The notes under the pieces were generated by a model. That model was not told the DNA's origin, searched no databases, and saw only the letters and a list, made by a program, of their open reading frames with translations. A DNA stretch of 42,414 nt from JAAZBW01 sp035647855. Lineage in GTDB: Bacteria > Actinomycetota > Actinomycetes > Actinomycetales > Actinomycetaceae. Below, piece by piece: positions 8,174 to 15,355 of the stretch (within the stretch, counting starts at the first letter, position 1; the number at the start of each line of letters is the position of its first letter). Location of the stretch: NCBI GenBank assembly GCA_035647855.1, contig DASRMP010000022.1, forward strand, positions 1 to 42,414, written 5' to 3'. Position numbers and translations under genes: made by a program.

Positions 8174-8199
8174 AGCGGCGGGTTTTAGTGCCGCTGCGG
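8170..8199. repeat. Perfect 10-bp hairpin between modules B and A
   Basis: CCGCAGCGGC (8170-8179) pairs perfectly with GCCGCTGCGG (8190-8199) around the 10-nt loop GGGTTTTAGT. It could act as a terminator for truB or as part of the repeat element. No equivalent was found at the second locus. Confidence 0.6.
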
Positions 8200-8205
8200 C
8201 GGGAT

Positions 8206-8410
8206 GGCGCGCGTTCGTCACATTGGGGCGCACGTTCGTCACGATGGCGCAGTGACGTCACTGCGCCATCGTGACGGACGTGCGCCATCGGTAATCTGCG
8301 TGTGACGATTGCGCGCCCCGGTGTGACGATCGTGCGCCCTCGTGTGACGATCGTGCGCCCCCAGATTCTGCGTGTGACGATCGTGCGCCCTCCTGTGACG
8401 ATCGTGCGCC
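8206..8410. repeat. Module A phased repeat array, locus 1 (8 units around a palindrome)
   Basis: Sixteen-bp units of consensus GGCGCRCGWTCGTCAC. Plus-oriented: 8206-8221, 8227-8242. Minus-oriented (GTGACGATCGTGCGCC): 8271-8286, 8302-8317, 8323-8338, 8344-8359, 8374-8389, 8395-8410. Start spacings within an arm are 21, or 30-31 bp where a 14-15-nt spacer ending in TCTGCGT is present (8287-8301, 8360-8373); otherwise the spacer is 5 nt. Four copies are exactly GGCGCACGATCGTCAC. Orientation flips at a central palindrome (8237-8276). Confidence 0.92.
8237..8276. repeat. 40-bp perfect palindrome at the centre of array 1
   Basis: CGTCACGATGGCGCAGTGAC is followed immediately by its exact reverse complement, with no loop. 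The centre (8246-8261 and 8252-8267) reads as two divergent module A units overlapping back to back on GTGACGTCAC, each 19 bp from its neighbour. The 50 bp at 8237-8286 are identical to 32099-32148. Confidence 0.95.
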
Positions 8411-8653
8411 ATCGGTCAGGACGCCGTGGGCGCCTTCGCCGGGAAGTACCTGGACGGACCGACCGGGCCTCGAATGTGACACCCGGAGGGCAGCAGGCTG
8501 GTGAGGCAGCCTTCGCGGCCCACACAGGCAATCCGGCACTCCACGATCAGCCAACCAGTGCGCGAATTCCGGTCATTCGTCGCAAACCCGCAGTTCGAAG
8601 ACTCAACAGCACCACGCGAACGCTGCGCCACGCGGATTGCTCAGCAGTCTCGC
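8411..8653. other. Intergenic stretch between array 1 and small gene
   Basis: About 240 bp. I see no convincing gene, tRNA, or repeat unit. Short frames on both strands have no recognisable domain or ribosome site. A decayed gene cannot be excluded. Confidence 0.4.
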
Positions 8654-8681
8654 TACAATCGACCGGAGTCGGCGAAGGAGG
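8654..8681 (+). promoter_or_regulatory. Promoter -10 and strong RBS of the small Gly-rich gene
   Basis: TACAAT (8654-8659) is a good -10 box. A near-perfect Shine-Dalgarno GAAGGAGG (8674-8681) lies 7 nt before the ATG at 8689. This is one of the best ribosome sites in the window and argues that the small frame is a real gene. No clear -35 hexamer is seen at the right distance. Confidence 0.6.
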
Positions 8682-8688
8682 TTTCTTG

Positions 8689-8991
8689 ATGAGCGGGTGC
8701 GAAGGCGAAACCGAAGCGCGCGAAACCTCGCACGAGGAACGCGAACGCTGCGGCTGTGGCGGACATGGACAGGGTGAAGGGCGCGGGCACGGCCAGGGCC
8801 AAGGGCGTGGACAGGGCCAAGGGCGTGGGCAGGGCGAAGGGCGCGGCCAGGGCCGAGGCCAGGGCCGGCGCGGTCTGAGAGTGCAGGAACGCGATGAGCT
8901 GCCGTCAGAGGGCCGCGCGAACCTCGGGCTGGCGGCCGTGGGCAGGCCGGGTCACGGACGTGGCGGCAGCTGCGGCTGCGGCGGTCACTGA
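8689..8991 (+). CDS. Small Gly/Gln/Arg-rich protein with terminal CGCGGH motifs
   Basis: A 100-aa protein, not recognised. Residues 21-26 are CGCGGH and the C-terminus is SCGCGGH, so a Cys-Gly-Cys-Gly-Gly-His motif bounds each end. Between them lies a GQGRGQGQGRGQGEGRGQ-type tract encoded by an imperfect 18-bp DNA repeat (about 8763-8870), then a normal segment (LRVQERDELPSEGRANLGLA). A further Cys is at position 4. There is no signal peptide or membrane segment. The CxCxxH pattern could bind metal or be a modification site; this is inference. Support for translation: the strong RBS GAAGGAGG, a TACAAT -10 box, and only 3 nt to the GTG of ribF, which lacks its own RBS and so may depend on translation of this gene. 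Without the repeats the sequence is too short and biased to assign. Confidence 0.65.
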   Translation: MSGCEGETEARETSHEERERCGCGGHGQGEGRGHGQGQGRGQGQGRGQGEGRGQGRGQGRRGLRVQERDELPSEGRANLGLAAVGRPGHGRGGSCGCGGH

Positions 8992-8994
8992 CCG

Positions 8995-9972
8995 GTGAGG
9001 GTCTGGGACGGGATCGGTGAGGTCCCGCCGCTCGAGGGTTCGGTCGTCACGATCGGGATGTTCGCGGGTATGCACCGCGGCCATCAGGCGATCATCGACG
9101 AGACGACCGCGCAGGCACACGCGCTCGGACTTCCTGCGATCGCCGTCACGTTCACGCCGCATCCGATGACGATCCATCAGCCCGATCGCGGGATCGTCCC
9201 GCTCTCGACATCGGCGCAGCGGGTCGCGAGCCTCGCGGCGGCAGGTGTCGATGCCGTGCTTCTCATCGGTTACGATCTCGAATTCGCATCGAACTCGCCC
9301 GAGCAGTTCGTCAAGACCTACCTTGTGGACGTCCTCAAGGCGCGCGCCATCGTGATCGGTGAGGATTCGCGCTTCGGCGCCGGAAACACCGGCGACACCC
9401 GGACGATGAGGGAACTCGGGCAGAAGCTCGGTTTCACGACCACGATCGTCGAAGACCTCTGCGACGCCAGAACTGGCCGTCGCTGGTCATCCACCTGGGT
9501 CCGCGAGGCGCTCGCCGACGGCGATGTGGCGACCGCAGGCCACATTCTGGGCCGTTCGCACTCGGTCCGCGGCGAGGTGGTGCACGGCGCCAAACGTGGG
9601 CGTGAACTGGGCTACCCCACGGCGAACCTGCAACTTGAGGAAATCGGGGTCATCCCTCGCGACGGCGTGTACGCCGGCTGGCTGCTCGAGGGCGGGCGCC
9701 GGCACCCCGCGGCGATCTCCGTGGGCACGAATCCTCAGTTCGAGGGCGTGCACCGTACCGTCGAAGCCCACGTTCTCGGCCGCACCGATCTCGACCTCTA
9801 CGGCCAGGTGGTGACGGTCGAGTTCACGCGCTGGATCCGGCCAATGCGGAAGTTCGAGTCCGTCGGGGCGCTGCTGGACCGTATCGCTGAGGACGTCGTC
9901 GAGGCAGCTGACATGCTGGGTGTCCCGCGCCCGGCGCCGGCACGGCCCTCGGAGTCTGAGCCACTCGCCTGA
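8995..9972 (+). CDS. ribF: Bifunctional riboflavin kinase/FAD synthetase
   Basis: RibF makes FMN from riboflavin and then FAD. The 325-aa protein has the N-terminal nucleotidyltransferase (IGMFAGMHRGHQ; IVIGEDSRFGAGNTGD; SSTWVREALADGD) and the C-terminal flavokinase (GYPTANLQ, ISVGTNPQF, VEAHVLGR, LDLYGQ). The family motif GxFDGxHxGH here reads GMFAGMHRGH: the Asp is replaced by Ala (codon GCG), while both His are kept. The start GTG at 8995 is 3 nt after the preceding small gene, with no Shine-Dalgarno of its own. Its position after truB is usual for actinobacteria apart from the inserted repeat region and small gene. Confidence 0.95.
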   Translation: MRVWDGIGEVPPLEGSVVTIGMFAGMHRGHQAIIDETTAQAHALGLPAIAVTFTPHPMTIHQPDRGIVPLSTSAQRVASLAAAGVDAVLLIGYDLEFASNSPEQFVKTYLVDVLKARAIVIGEDSRFGAGNTGDTRTMRELGQKLGFTTTIVEDLCDARTGRRWSSTWVREALADGDVATAGHILGRSHSVRGEVVHGAKRGRELGYPTANLQLEEIGVIPRDGVYAGWLLEGGRRHPAAISVGTNPQFEGVHRTVEAHVLGRTDLDLYGQVVTVEFTRWIRPMRKFESVGALLDRIAEDVVEAADMLGVPRPAPARPSESEPLA

Positions 9973-10062
9973 ACCACTCGCCTGAGCCGCCCACCTCGGA
10001 GGCGAAGACGGGGCGTGAGCGGCTTCACGCAGCCTGGCTGAGGGACCTGCGTGCCTGGCTGG

Positions 10063-10068
10063 TAGTCT
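10063..10068 (+). promoter_or_regulatory. Possible -10 box for rpsO
   Basis: TAGTCT preceded by CTGG lies about 92 nt before the rpsO start. It would give an untranslated leader of about 85 nt, a length that could host the S15 autoregulatory site known in other bacteria. No clear -35 box is seen. Confidence 0.35.
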
Positions 10069-10159
10069 GGACGGCGCCGTGTTTGATCGGCCACGGATAG
10101 TCGTGCCCGGGTGGATCTGCCCCGGCGCTCTGTGCAATGAATCGATATGAGGAGAACTA

Positions 10160-10429
10160 GTGGCGCTTTCGAAGGACGTCAAGGACCAGATCATCGCCGA
10201 GTACGCGACCCATGAGGGCGACACCGGTTCCCCGGAGGTGCAGATCGCGCTTCTCTCCCGCCGGATCAGGGATCTGACCGAGCACTTCAAGACCCACAAG
10301 CACGACCACCACTCGCGTCGCGGCCTGATGCTCCTCGTCGGCCAGCGGCGCCGCCTGCTGGGATACCTGCAGGAAGTCGACATCGAGCGTTACCGGTCCC
10401 TGATCGAGCGCCTCGGTCTCCGCCGCTGA
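10160..10429 (+). CDS. rpsO: 30S ribosomal protein S15
   Basis: Primary 16S rRNA-binding protein of the 30S platform. The 89-aa length is exact for the family, and the signature GDTGSPEVQIALLSRRIRDLTEHFKTHKHDHHSRRGL is present (split here over residues 20-55). It starts with GTG at 10160; GAGGAGAA lies just upstream with short spacing. The usual partner pnp follows after 178 nt containing a hairpin. Confidence 0.98.
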   Translation: MALSKDVKDQIIAEYATHEGDTGSPEVQIALLSRRIRDLTEHFKTHKHDHHSRRGLMLLVGQRRRLLGYLQEVDIERYRSLIERLGLRR

Positions 10430-10439
10430 CACGCTGACC

Positions 10440-10461
10440 GGCCGGCCCGAACGGGTCGGCC
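10440..10461 (+). terminator. Hairpin between rpsO and pnp
   Basis: GGCCGGCCC (10440-10448) pairs with GGGTCGGCC (10453-10461), one G-U, loop GAAC. It may be a partial terminator or a processing site; rpsO-pnp junctions often carry RNase III or RNase E sites in other bacteria. There is no U tract. Confidence 0.5.
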
Positions 10462-10607
10462 GTCGCCATAACCGCATACTGGGAAAGCAAATACAACCCA
10501 ACCGCGCAGTTCGCCGGTCCTCGGTGGTGGCTTCCGGATTCGAGTTCCGTGAGCTTCGACTGATGGCCGACCGGACCGCGGACGAAGCAGAACGGAGGGA
10601 TATCCCT

Positions 10608-13058
10608 ATGGAGGGTCCCGAAATCAAGTTCGCCGAGGCAACCATCGACAACGGTTCCTACGGCACCCGCACCATCCGATTCGAGACCGGCAGGCTGGCC
10701 CGCCAAGCCGCCGGTTCCGCCGTCGTCTACCTCGACGACGACACCATGATCCTCTCGGCAACCTCGGTGTCCAACCGGCCGAAGGACCACCTCGACTTCT
10801 TCCCGTTGACCGTCGATGTGGAGGAGCGCCAGTACGCCGCCGGCAAGATTCCCGGCTCGTTCTTCCGCCGCGAGGGCCGTCCCTCCACGGACGCCATCCT
10901 CGCCTGCCGCCTCATCGACCGGCCGCTGCGCCCCGCGTTCGTCAAGGGCCTGCGCAACGAGGTGCAGATCGTCGAGACCATCTTCTCGCTGCACCCGGAC
11001 GACCTCTACGACGTGGTCGCGATCAACGCCGCGTCCATGTCCACGCAGCTCTCCGGCCTGCCCTTCTCCGGCCCGATCGGCGGAGTGCGCCTCGCATACG
11101 TCGACGGCGAGTGGGTCGGATTCCCGCGGTACTCCGAGTTGGAGCGCGCCACTTTCTCGATGGTCGTGGCCGGCCGCATCGTCGGCGACGACGTCGCCGT
11201 CATGATGGTCGAGGCGGAGGCGACCGACAACTCCTGGGAGCTCATCCAGGCCGGCGCGCCGAAGCCGACCGAGCAGGTTGTCGCCGACGGTTTCGAGGCC
11301 GCCAAGCCCCACATCCGCGCACTGTGCGAGGCCCAGGCGCGCCTGGCCGCCCAGGCCGCCAAGCCCACCGCCGAGTTCCCGCTCTACCCCGAGTACGCCC
11401 CCGAGGTGTACAGCCTCGTGGAGCCGAAGGTTCGCGAGGAGGTCGCGGAGGCGATCCAGATCGTCGGCAAGCTCGAGCGCGAGTCCCGCCTCGAGGCGAT
11501 CCGTGCACGCGTTCTCGGTGAGATCGGTCGCGACTTCGAAGGCCGCGAGGGCGAGATCTCGGCCGCAATCCGCGCCGTCACCAAGAGCATGATCCGCCAC
11601 CGCGTCCTCACCGAGGGCCAGCGCATCGACGGCCGCGGACTGAAGGACATCCGCACCCTGTCCGCCGAGGTCGAGGTGCTGCCGCGCGTGCACGGCTCGG
11701 CGCTGTTCGAGCGCGGCGAGACTCAGATCCTCGGCGTGACCACGCTCAACATGCTTCGCATGGAGCAGATGATCGACACGCTCTCGCCGGTCACGCGCAA
11801 GCGCTACATGCACAACTACAACTTCCCGCCCTACTCGACCGGTGAGACCGGCCGCGTGGGGAGCCCCAAGCGCCGCGAGATCGGCCACGGGGCGCTGGCC
11901 GAGCGTGCGATCATGCCCGTGCTTCCGAGCCGTGAGGAGTTCCCTTACGCGATCCGCCAGGTCTCCGAGGCGCTCGGCTCGAACGGCTCGACCTCCATGG
12001 GAGCGGTCTGCGCATCGACTCTCTCGCTGCTCAACGCGGGCGTGCCCCTGAAGGCCCCGGTGGCCGGTATCGCGATGGGTCTAATGAGCGACACCATCGA
12101 CGGCGAGACACGCTACGCGGCACTCACGGACATTCTTGGAGCCGAGGACGCGTACGGTGACATGGACTTCAAGGTTGCGGGCACCCGCGACTTCGTCACC
12201 GCGATCCAGCTCGACACCAAACTCGACGGACTTCCCGCCTCGGTGCTGGCCGCAGCCCTGCAGCAGGCGCACGACGCCCGCGTCTACATCCTCGATGTCA
12301 TGAATGAGGCGATCGACTCCCCGGACGAGATGGCCCCGACCGCTCCACGCGTCATCACGGTGACCGTGCCGGTGGACAAGATCGGCGAGGTCATCGGGCC
12401 CAAGGGCAAGATGATCAACCAGATCCAGGAAGAGACCGGCGCCGATATCACCATCGAGGATGACGGCACCGTGTACATCGGCGCCACCGACGGTCCCGCG
12501 GCCGAAGCTGCGCGCAACATGATCAACCAGATAGCCAACCCGCAGATGCCCGAGGTAGGGGAGCGGTTCGTCGGGACGGTGGTCAAGACGACCACCTTCG
12601 GCGCCTTCGTCTCCCTCTCGCCCGGCAAGGACGGCCTGCTCCACATCTCGCAGGTTCGTAAGCTCGTGGGCGGTCAGCGCGTGGATACGGTCGACGACGT
12701 GCTTCCGGTCGGCTCGAAGGTCGAGGTCGAACTCGGCGAGATCGACGCCCGCGGGAAGCTCTCGCTATGGGCCGTGATCGACGGCGAGGCGAGCGGTGAC
12801 GCGCCTCAGCGCGAGCGCCGCGACGGCGACCGTGGCCCCCGTGGTGGCGAACGCGATGGTGACCGTGAGCGTGGCAGCGACCGCAACCGTGGCGGCGAAC
12901 GCAACCGGGAAGATCGCGACGATGAGCGCGGTGGCGACCGCCGTCGTCGGCAGCGCACGCGCCGTCACCAGGACGAGCGTGACGGCACACGCCAGCTCTC
13001 CGAGGTGGAGTCGCTCGACTCCTTCGCGGCAACCGACGACGGTCAGCCTCGCGACTGA
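10608..13058 (+). CDS. pnp: Polyribonucleotide nucleotidyltransferase (PNPase)
   Basis: PNPase degrades RNA 3'-5' by phosphorolysis and can add 3' tails. The start ATG at 10608 is chosen over in-frame GTG 10524 and ATG 10563, because GGAGG (10594-10598) is correctly placed and the protein then begins MEGPEIKFAEATIDNG, the usual actinobacterial form. The 816-aa protein has two RNase PH domains joined by the helical region (residues about 10-240 and 330-560), a KH domain (VDKIGEVIGPKGKMINQIQ), an S1 domain (GERFVGTVVKTTTFGAFVSL), and an Arg/Asp/Gly-rich repetitive tail of ~80 residues (RDGDRGPRGGERDGDRERGS). The tail is low complexity and resembles RG-rich RNA-binding tails of other actinobacteria. 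Confidence 0.97.
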   Translation: MEGPEIKFAEATIDNGSYGTRTIRFETGRLARQAAGSAVVYLDDDTMILSATSVSNRPKDHLDFFPLTVDVEERQYAAGKIPGSFFRREGRPSTDAILACRLIDRPLRPAFVKGLRNEVQIVETIFSLHPDDLYDVVAINAASMSTQLSGLPFSGPIGGVRLAYVDGEWVGFPRYSELERATFSMVVAGRIVGDDVAVMMVEAEATDNSWELIQAGAPKPTEQVVADGFEAAKPHIRALCEAQARLAAQAAKPTAEFPLYPEYAPEVYSLVEPKVREEVAEAIQIVGKLERESRLEAIRARVLGEIGRDFEGREGEISAAIRAVTKSMIRHRVLTEGQRIDGRGLKDIRTLSAEVEVLPRVHGSALFERGETQILGVTTLNMLRMEQMIDTLSPVTRKRYMHNYNFPPYSTGETGRVGSPKRREIGHGALAERAIMPVLPSREEFPYAIRQVSEALGSNGSTSMGAVCASTLSLLNAGVPLKAPVAGIAMGLMSDTIDGETRYAALTDILGAEDAYGDMDFKVAGTRDFVTAIQLDTKLDGLPASVLAAALQQAHDARVYILDVMNEAIDSPDEMAPTAPRVITVTVPVDKIGEVIGPKGKMINQIQEETGADITIEDDGTVYIGATDGPAAEAARNMINQIANPQMPEVGERFVGTVVKTTTFGAFVSLSPGKDGLLHISQVRKLVGGQRVDTVDDVLPVGSKVEVELGEIDARGKLSLWAVIDGEASGDAPQRERRDGDRGPRGGERDGDRERGSDRNRGGERNREDRDDERGGDRRRRQRTRRHQDERDGTRQLSEVESLDSFAATDDGQPRD

Positions 13059-13076
13059 CCCGTAGAACCAGAAAAT

Positions 13077-13106
13077 GGAGGGGACGTGCACTTGCACGTC
13101 CCCTCC
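13077..13106 (+). terminator. Strong terminator after pnp
   Basis: GGAGGGGACGTGC (13077-13089) and GCACGTCCCCTCC (13094-13106) form a perfect 13-bp stem with loop ACTT, preceded by AAAA, 18 nt after the pnp stop. Only short T runs follow. A frame starting inside the hairpin at 13075 is in phase with the peptidase gene but is not its start. Confidence 0.85.
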
Positions 13107-13193
13107 GTCATATCGCTTGATACGGCGCGCCACCGCGCTGCCGGAGCTCGGCGTCTGCCAAATGCGTTTCCGGTCCTGGGCCGCGGGAAGCCC

Positions 13194-13199
13194 TACACT
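13194..13199 (+). promoter_or_regulatory. -10 box of the M16 peptidase gene (leaderless)
   Basis: TACACT is followed by 7 nt (GAGGCGG) and the ATG at 13207. It lies after the pnp terminator, so the gene has its own promoter. Confidence 0.55.
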
Positions 13200-13206
13200 G
13201 AGGCGG

Positions 13207-14553
13207 ATGTCTCAAAGCCTGTGGACCGTGATCGACCTCGGCACACTCCCCACCGCCCCCGGCACCGAACTGAAGCTCGAGCAGGACGGCGCGCTCATTC
13301 GGCGCTCCGTGCTCCCCGGCGGCATCCGCGTGCTGACCGAGCACATTCCGGCGTCGCGTTCGGCCGCCGTCGGCGCGTGGGTGGCCGCCGGATCGCGCGA
13401 CGAGCGCGACGAAGAGGCCGGTTCCACCCACTTCCTCGAGCACCTCCTCTTCAAGGGCACCCCGAGCCGCACGGCCTACGACATCTCTTCCGCGTTCGAC
13501 GCCGTCGGAGGTGACGCGAACGCTGCGACCGCCAAGAACTACACCTTCTACTACGCCCGCGTTCTCGACGCCGACCTCCCCATGGCCATCGAGGTCCTCC
13601 TCGACATGGTCACCAGCTCCTCGCTCTCCGAGGCACACTTCGAGGTCGAGCGCGGCGTCATCCTCGAAGAACTCGCCATGATGCTCGACGATCCCTCCGA
13701 CCTCGTCCACGAGCGTTTCACCGAGACTCTCCTGGCCGGTCATCCGCTCGGGCGACCGATCGGGGGCACGCCGTCGTCGATCGGGACGCTGCCCCATGCC
13801 GCCGTGCTGGAGCACTACCGGCGGACGTACGTCCCGTCGGAGCTCGTGGTCACTGCCGCCGGGAACGTCGATCACGACGCCGTGGTCCGGTGGGTCATCG
13901 AGGGTGCCCGGCGCGGTGGCTGGGTCCTCAGCGGCGACGACGTGCCCGCTGCGCGGCGCCAAGCCGGTGACGTGGTCTACGGTCCCGGGAAGTCGGTGTT
14001 CTTCGAAAGGAACGTCGAGCAGGCGCACGCGATCCTGGGCTGGCCCGGGGTCGCGAACTCCGATCCGCGGCGATTCGCCCTCGGGGTTGCGAACACGATT
14101 CTCGGCGGCGGGATGAGTTCGCGGCTGTTCCAGGAAATCCGCGAGAAGCGTGGTCTCGCATACTCCACCTACGCCTTCTCGTCACAGTACGCCGAGGGCG
14201 GCGTCGTGGGGCTCTTCGCGGCGTCGTCGCCCCGATCGATGGCACAGGTTGTGGAGGTGCTGCGCGACGAGGCCCAGCGGATGGTGTCCGAGCCCGTGGG
14301 TGCCGACGAACTCGCGCGTGCCATCGGCCAGATCCGCGGGAACTACGTGCTTTCGCTTGAGGACTCGGGGTCGCGCATGACCCGCCTCGGTCTCGCGGAG
14401 ATCGTGACGGGCCGGCTGCTGTCCTTCGACGAGACGCTCCGCAACTACGCCGAAGTCACCACCGACGACGTACTCCGGGTCAGCTCCGAACTCATGGGTG
14501 GGGAACCGACGCTTGTGGTCGTGGGCCCTGGCGCTGCCGGGGCTGCTCTCTGA
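13207..14553 (+). CDS. M16-family zinc metallopeptidase (processing-peptidase-like)
   Basis: A 448-aa, single-chain M16 (pitrilysin/MPP-like) peptidase. The inverted zinc motif HFLEH is at residues 75-79, and the third ligand lies in ERGVILEEL (E154/E155). LFKGTPSRTAYDI and IGGTPSSI follow as usual; the second, non-catalytic domain (VEQAHAILGWPGV, LGGGMSSRLFQEIREKRGLAYSTYAF) is complete. There is no signal peptide. Position between pnp and dapB is conserved in actinobacteria. The start is set by TACACT 7 nt upstream; an upstream in-frame ATG lies inside the pnp terminator and is rejected. Substrate unknown. Confidence 0.92.
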   Translation: MSQSLWTVIDLGTLPTAPGTELKLEQDGALIRRSVLPGGIRVLTEHIPASRSAAVGAWVAAGSRDERDEEAGSTHFLEHLLFKGTPSRTAYDISSAFDAVGGDANAATAKNYTFYYARVLDADLPMAIEVLLDMVTSSSLSEAHFEVERGVILEELAMMLDDPSDLVHERFTETLLAGHPLGRPIGGTPSSIGTLPHAAVLEHYRRTYVPSELVVTAAGNVDHDAVVRWVIEGARRGGWVLSGDDVPAARRQAGDVVYGPGKSVFFERNVEQAHAILGWPGVANSDPRRFALGVANTILGGGMSSRLFQEIREKRGLAYSTYAFSSQYAEGGVVGLFAASSPRSMAQVVEVLRDEAQRMVSEPVGADELARAIGQIRGNYVLSLEDSGSRMTRLGLAEIVTGRLLSFDETLRNYAEVTTDDVLRVSSELMGGEPTLVVVGPGAAGAAL

Positions 14554-14593
14554 CACCTGCGCGCGCCAAGTCTGTGCGGCACTGACCGCTGAG

Positions 14594-14599
14594 TAGTCT
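14594..14599 (+). promoter_or_regulatory. -10 box of dapB (leaderless)
   Basis: TAGTCT, then 6 nt (GATCCC), then the ATG at 14606. No Shine-Dalgarno sequence. Confidence 0.55.
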
Positions 14600-14605
14600 G
14601 ATCCC

Positions 14606-15343
14606 ATGAATCTGCGAGTGGCCGTGATCGGTGCCAAAGGACGAATGGGACGCACTGTCTGCGAAGCGATCGAGGGTGCGTCGGACATGGAGCTCGTCGC
14701 GCGTCTCGACCTTGGTGACGAGATGGCGACGCTTGCAGGCAAGGCGGAAGTGGCGGTGGACTTCACCCACCCCGATGCCACGGAGTCGAACGTCCACGCG
14801 CTCATCGACGCCGGCGTGAACATGGTCGTGGGAACAACTGGGTGGAACACGGACTCCCTCGCGCGCGTGCGGGAGCACCTTGAGCGTGCTTCCGGCGTCA
14901 ATGTGCTGATCGCTTCCAACTTTGCGCTCTCGGCAGTGCTCGCCATGAAGTTCGCGGCGGAGGCGGCACCGCTGTTCGAGTCGGTAGAGGTGATCGAGCT
15001 TCACCACCCGAACAAGGTGGACGCGCCGTCCGGCACCGCCGTGAGCACGGCGCAGGGCATGGCTGCCGCGCGGGCCGAGGCAGGCATCGGCCCGAGCCCG
15101 GACGCAACCGAGAAGAGCCTGGATGGCGCGCGGGGCGCCGTCGTCGAAGGTATCCACGTGCACGCCATTCGCCTGCGAGGTCTCGTGGCGCACGAGGAGA
15201 TAGTGCTCGGTAACCCGGGCGAGCAACTCACGATTCGCACCGATTCCTTCGACCGGATCAGCTTCATGCCGGGAGTCCTCCTCGCGGTGCGAAGGATCGG
15301 GGAGCGCGCCGGACTCACGGTCGGACTCGACAAACTCCTCTGA
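14606..15343 (+). CDS. dapB: 4-hydroxy-tetrahydrodipicolinate reductase
   Basis: DapB reduces the DapA product in the lysine/meso-diaminopimelate pathway, feeding peptidoglycan. The 245-aa protein has the NAD(P)H motif GAKGRMGR (9-16), VDFTHPDA (51-58), GTTGW (76-80), and the catalytic/substrate segment ELHHPNKVDAPSGTA (131-145, with H133, H134, K137). It starts from its own leaderless promoter. Convergent with the GNAT gene, 12 nt between stops. dapA is the next plus-strand gene. Confidence 0.97.
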   Translation: MNLRVAVIGAKGRMGRTVCEAIEGASDMELVARLDLGDEMATLAGKAEVAVDFTHPDATESNVHALIDAGVNMVVGTTGWNTDSLARVREHLERASGVNVLIASNFALSAVLAMKFAAEAAPLFESVEVIELHHPNKVDAPSGTAVSTAQGMAAARAEAGIGPSPDATEKSLDGARGAVVEGIHVHAIRLRGLVAHEEIVLGNPGEQLTIRTDSFDRISFMPGVLLAVRRIGERAGLTVGLDKLL

Positions 15344-15355
15344 CGGGCCGGCGGG

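Noticed and set aside
8206..8410. CRISPR array
   Set aside because: Spacers are only 5 or 14-15 nt and are themselves similar, units switch strand at a palindrome, and no cas genes are present.
8411..8653. tRNA, small RNA or decayed gene between array 1 and the small gene
   Set aside because: No cloverleaf, terminator or recognisable domain was found; it stays unassigned.
8302..8991. Plus-strand frame through array 1 that joins the small gene
   Set aside because: The first half simply translates repeats (VTIVRP units). The strong ribosome site places the real start at 8689.
13075..13206. Longer N-terminus for the M16 peptidase
   Set aside because: It would begin inside the pnp terminator; the leaderless box and family alignment favour 13207.
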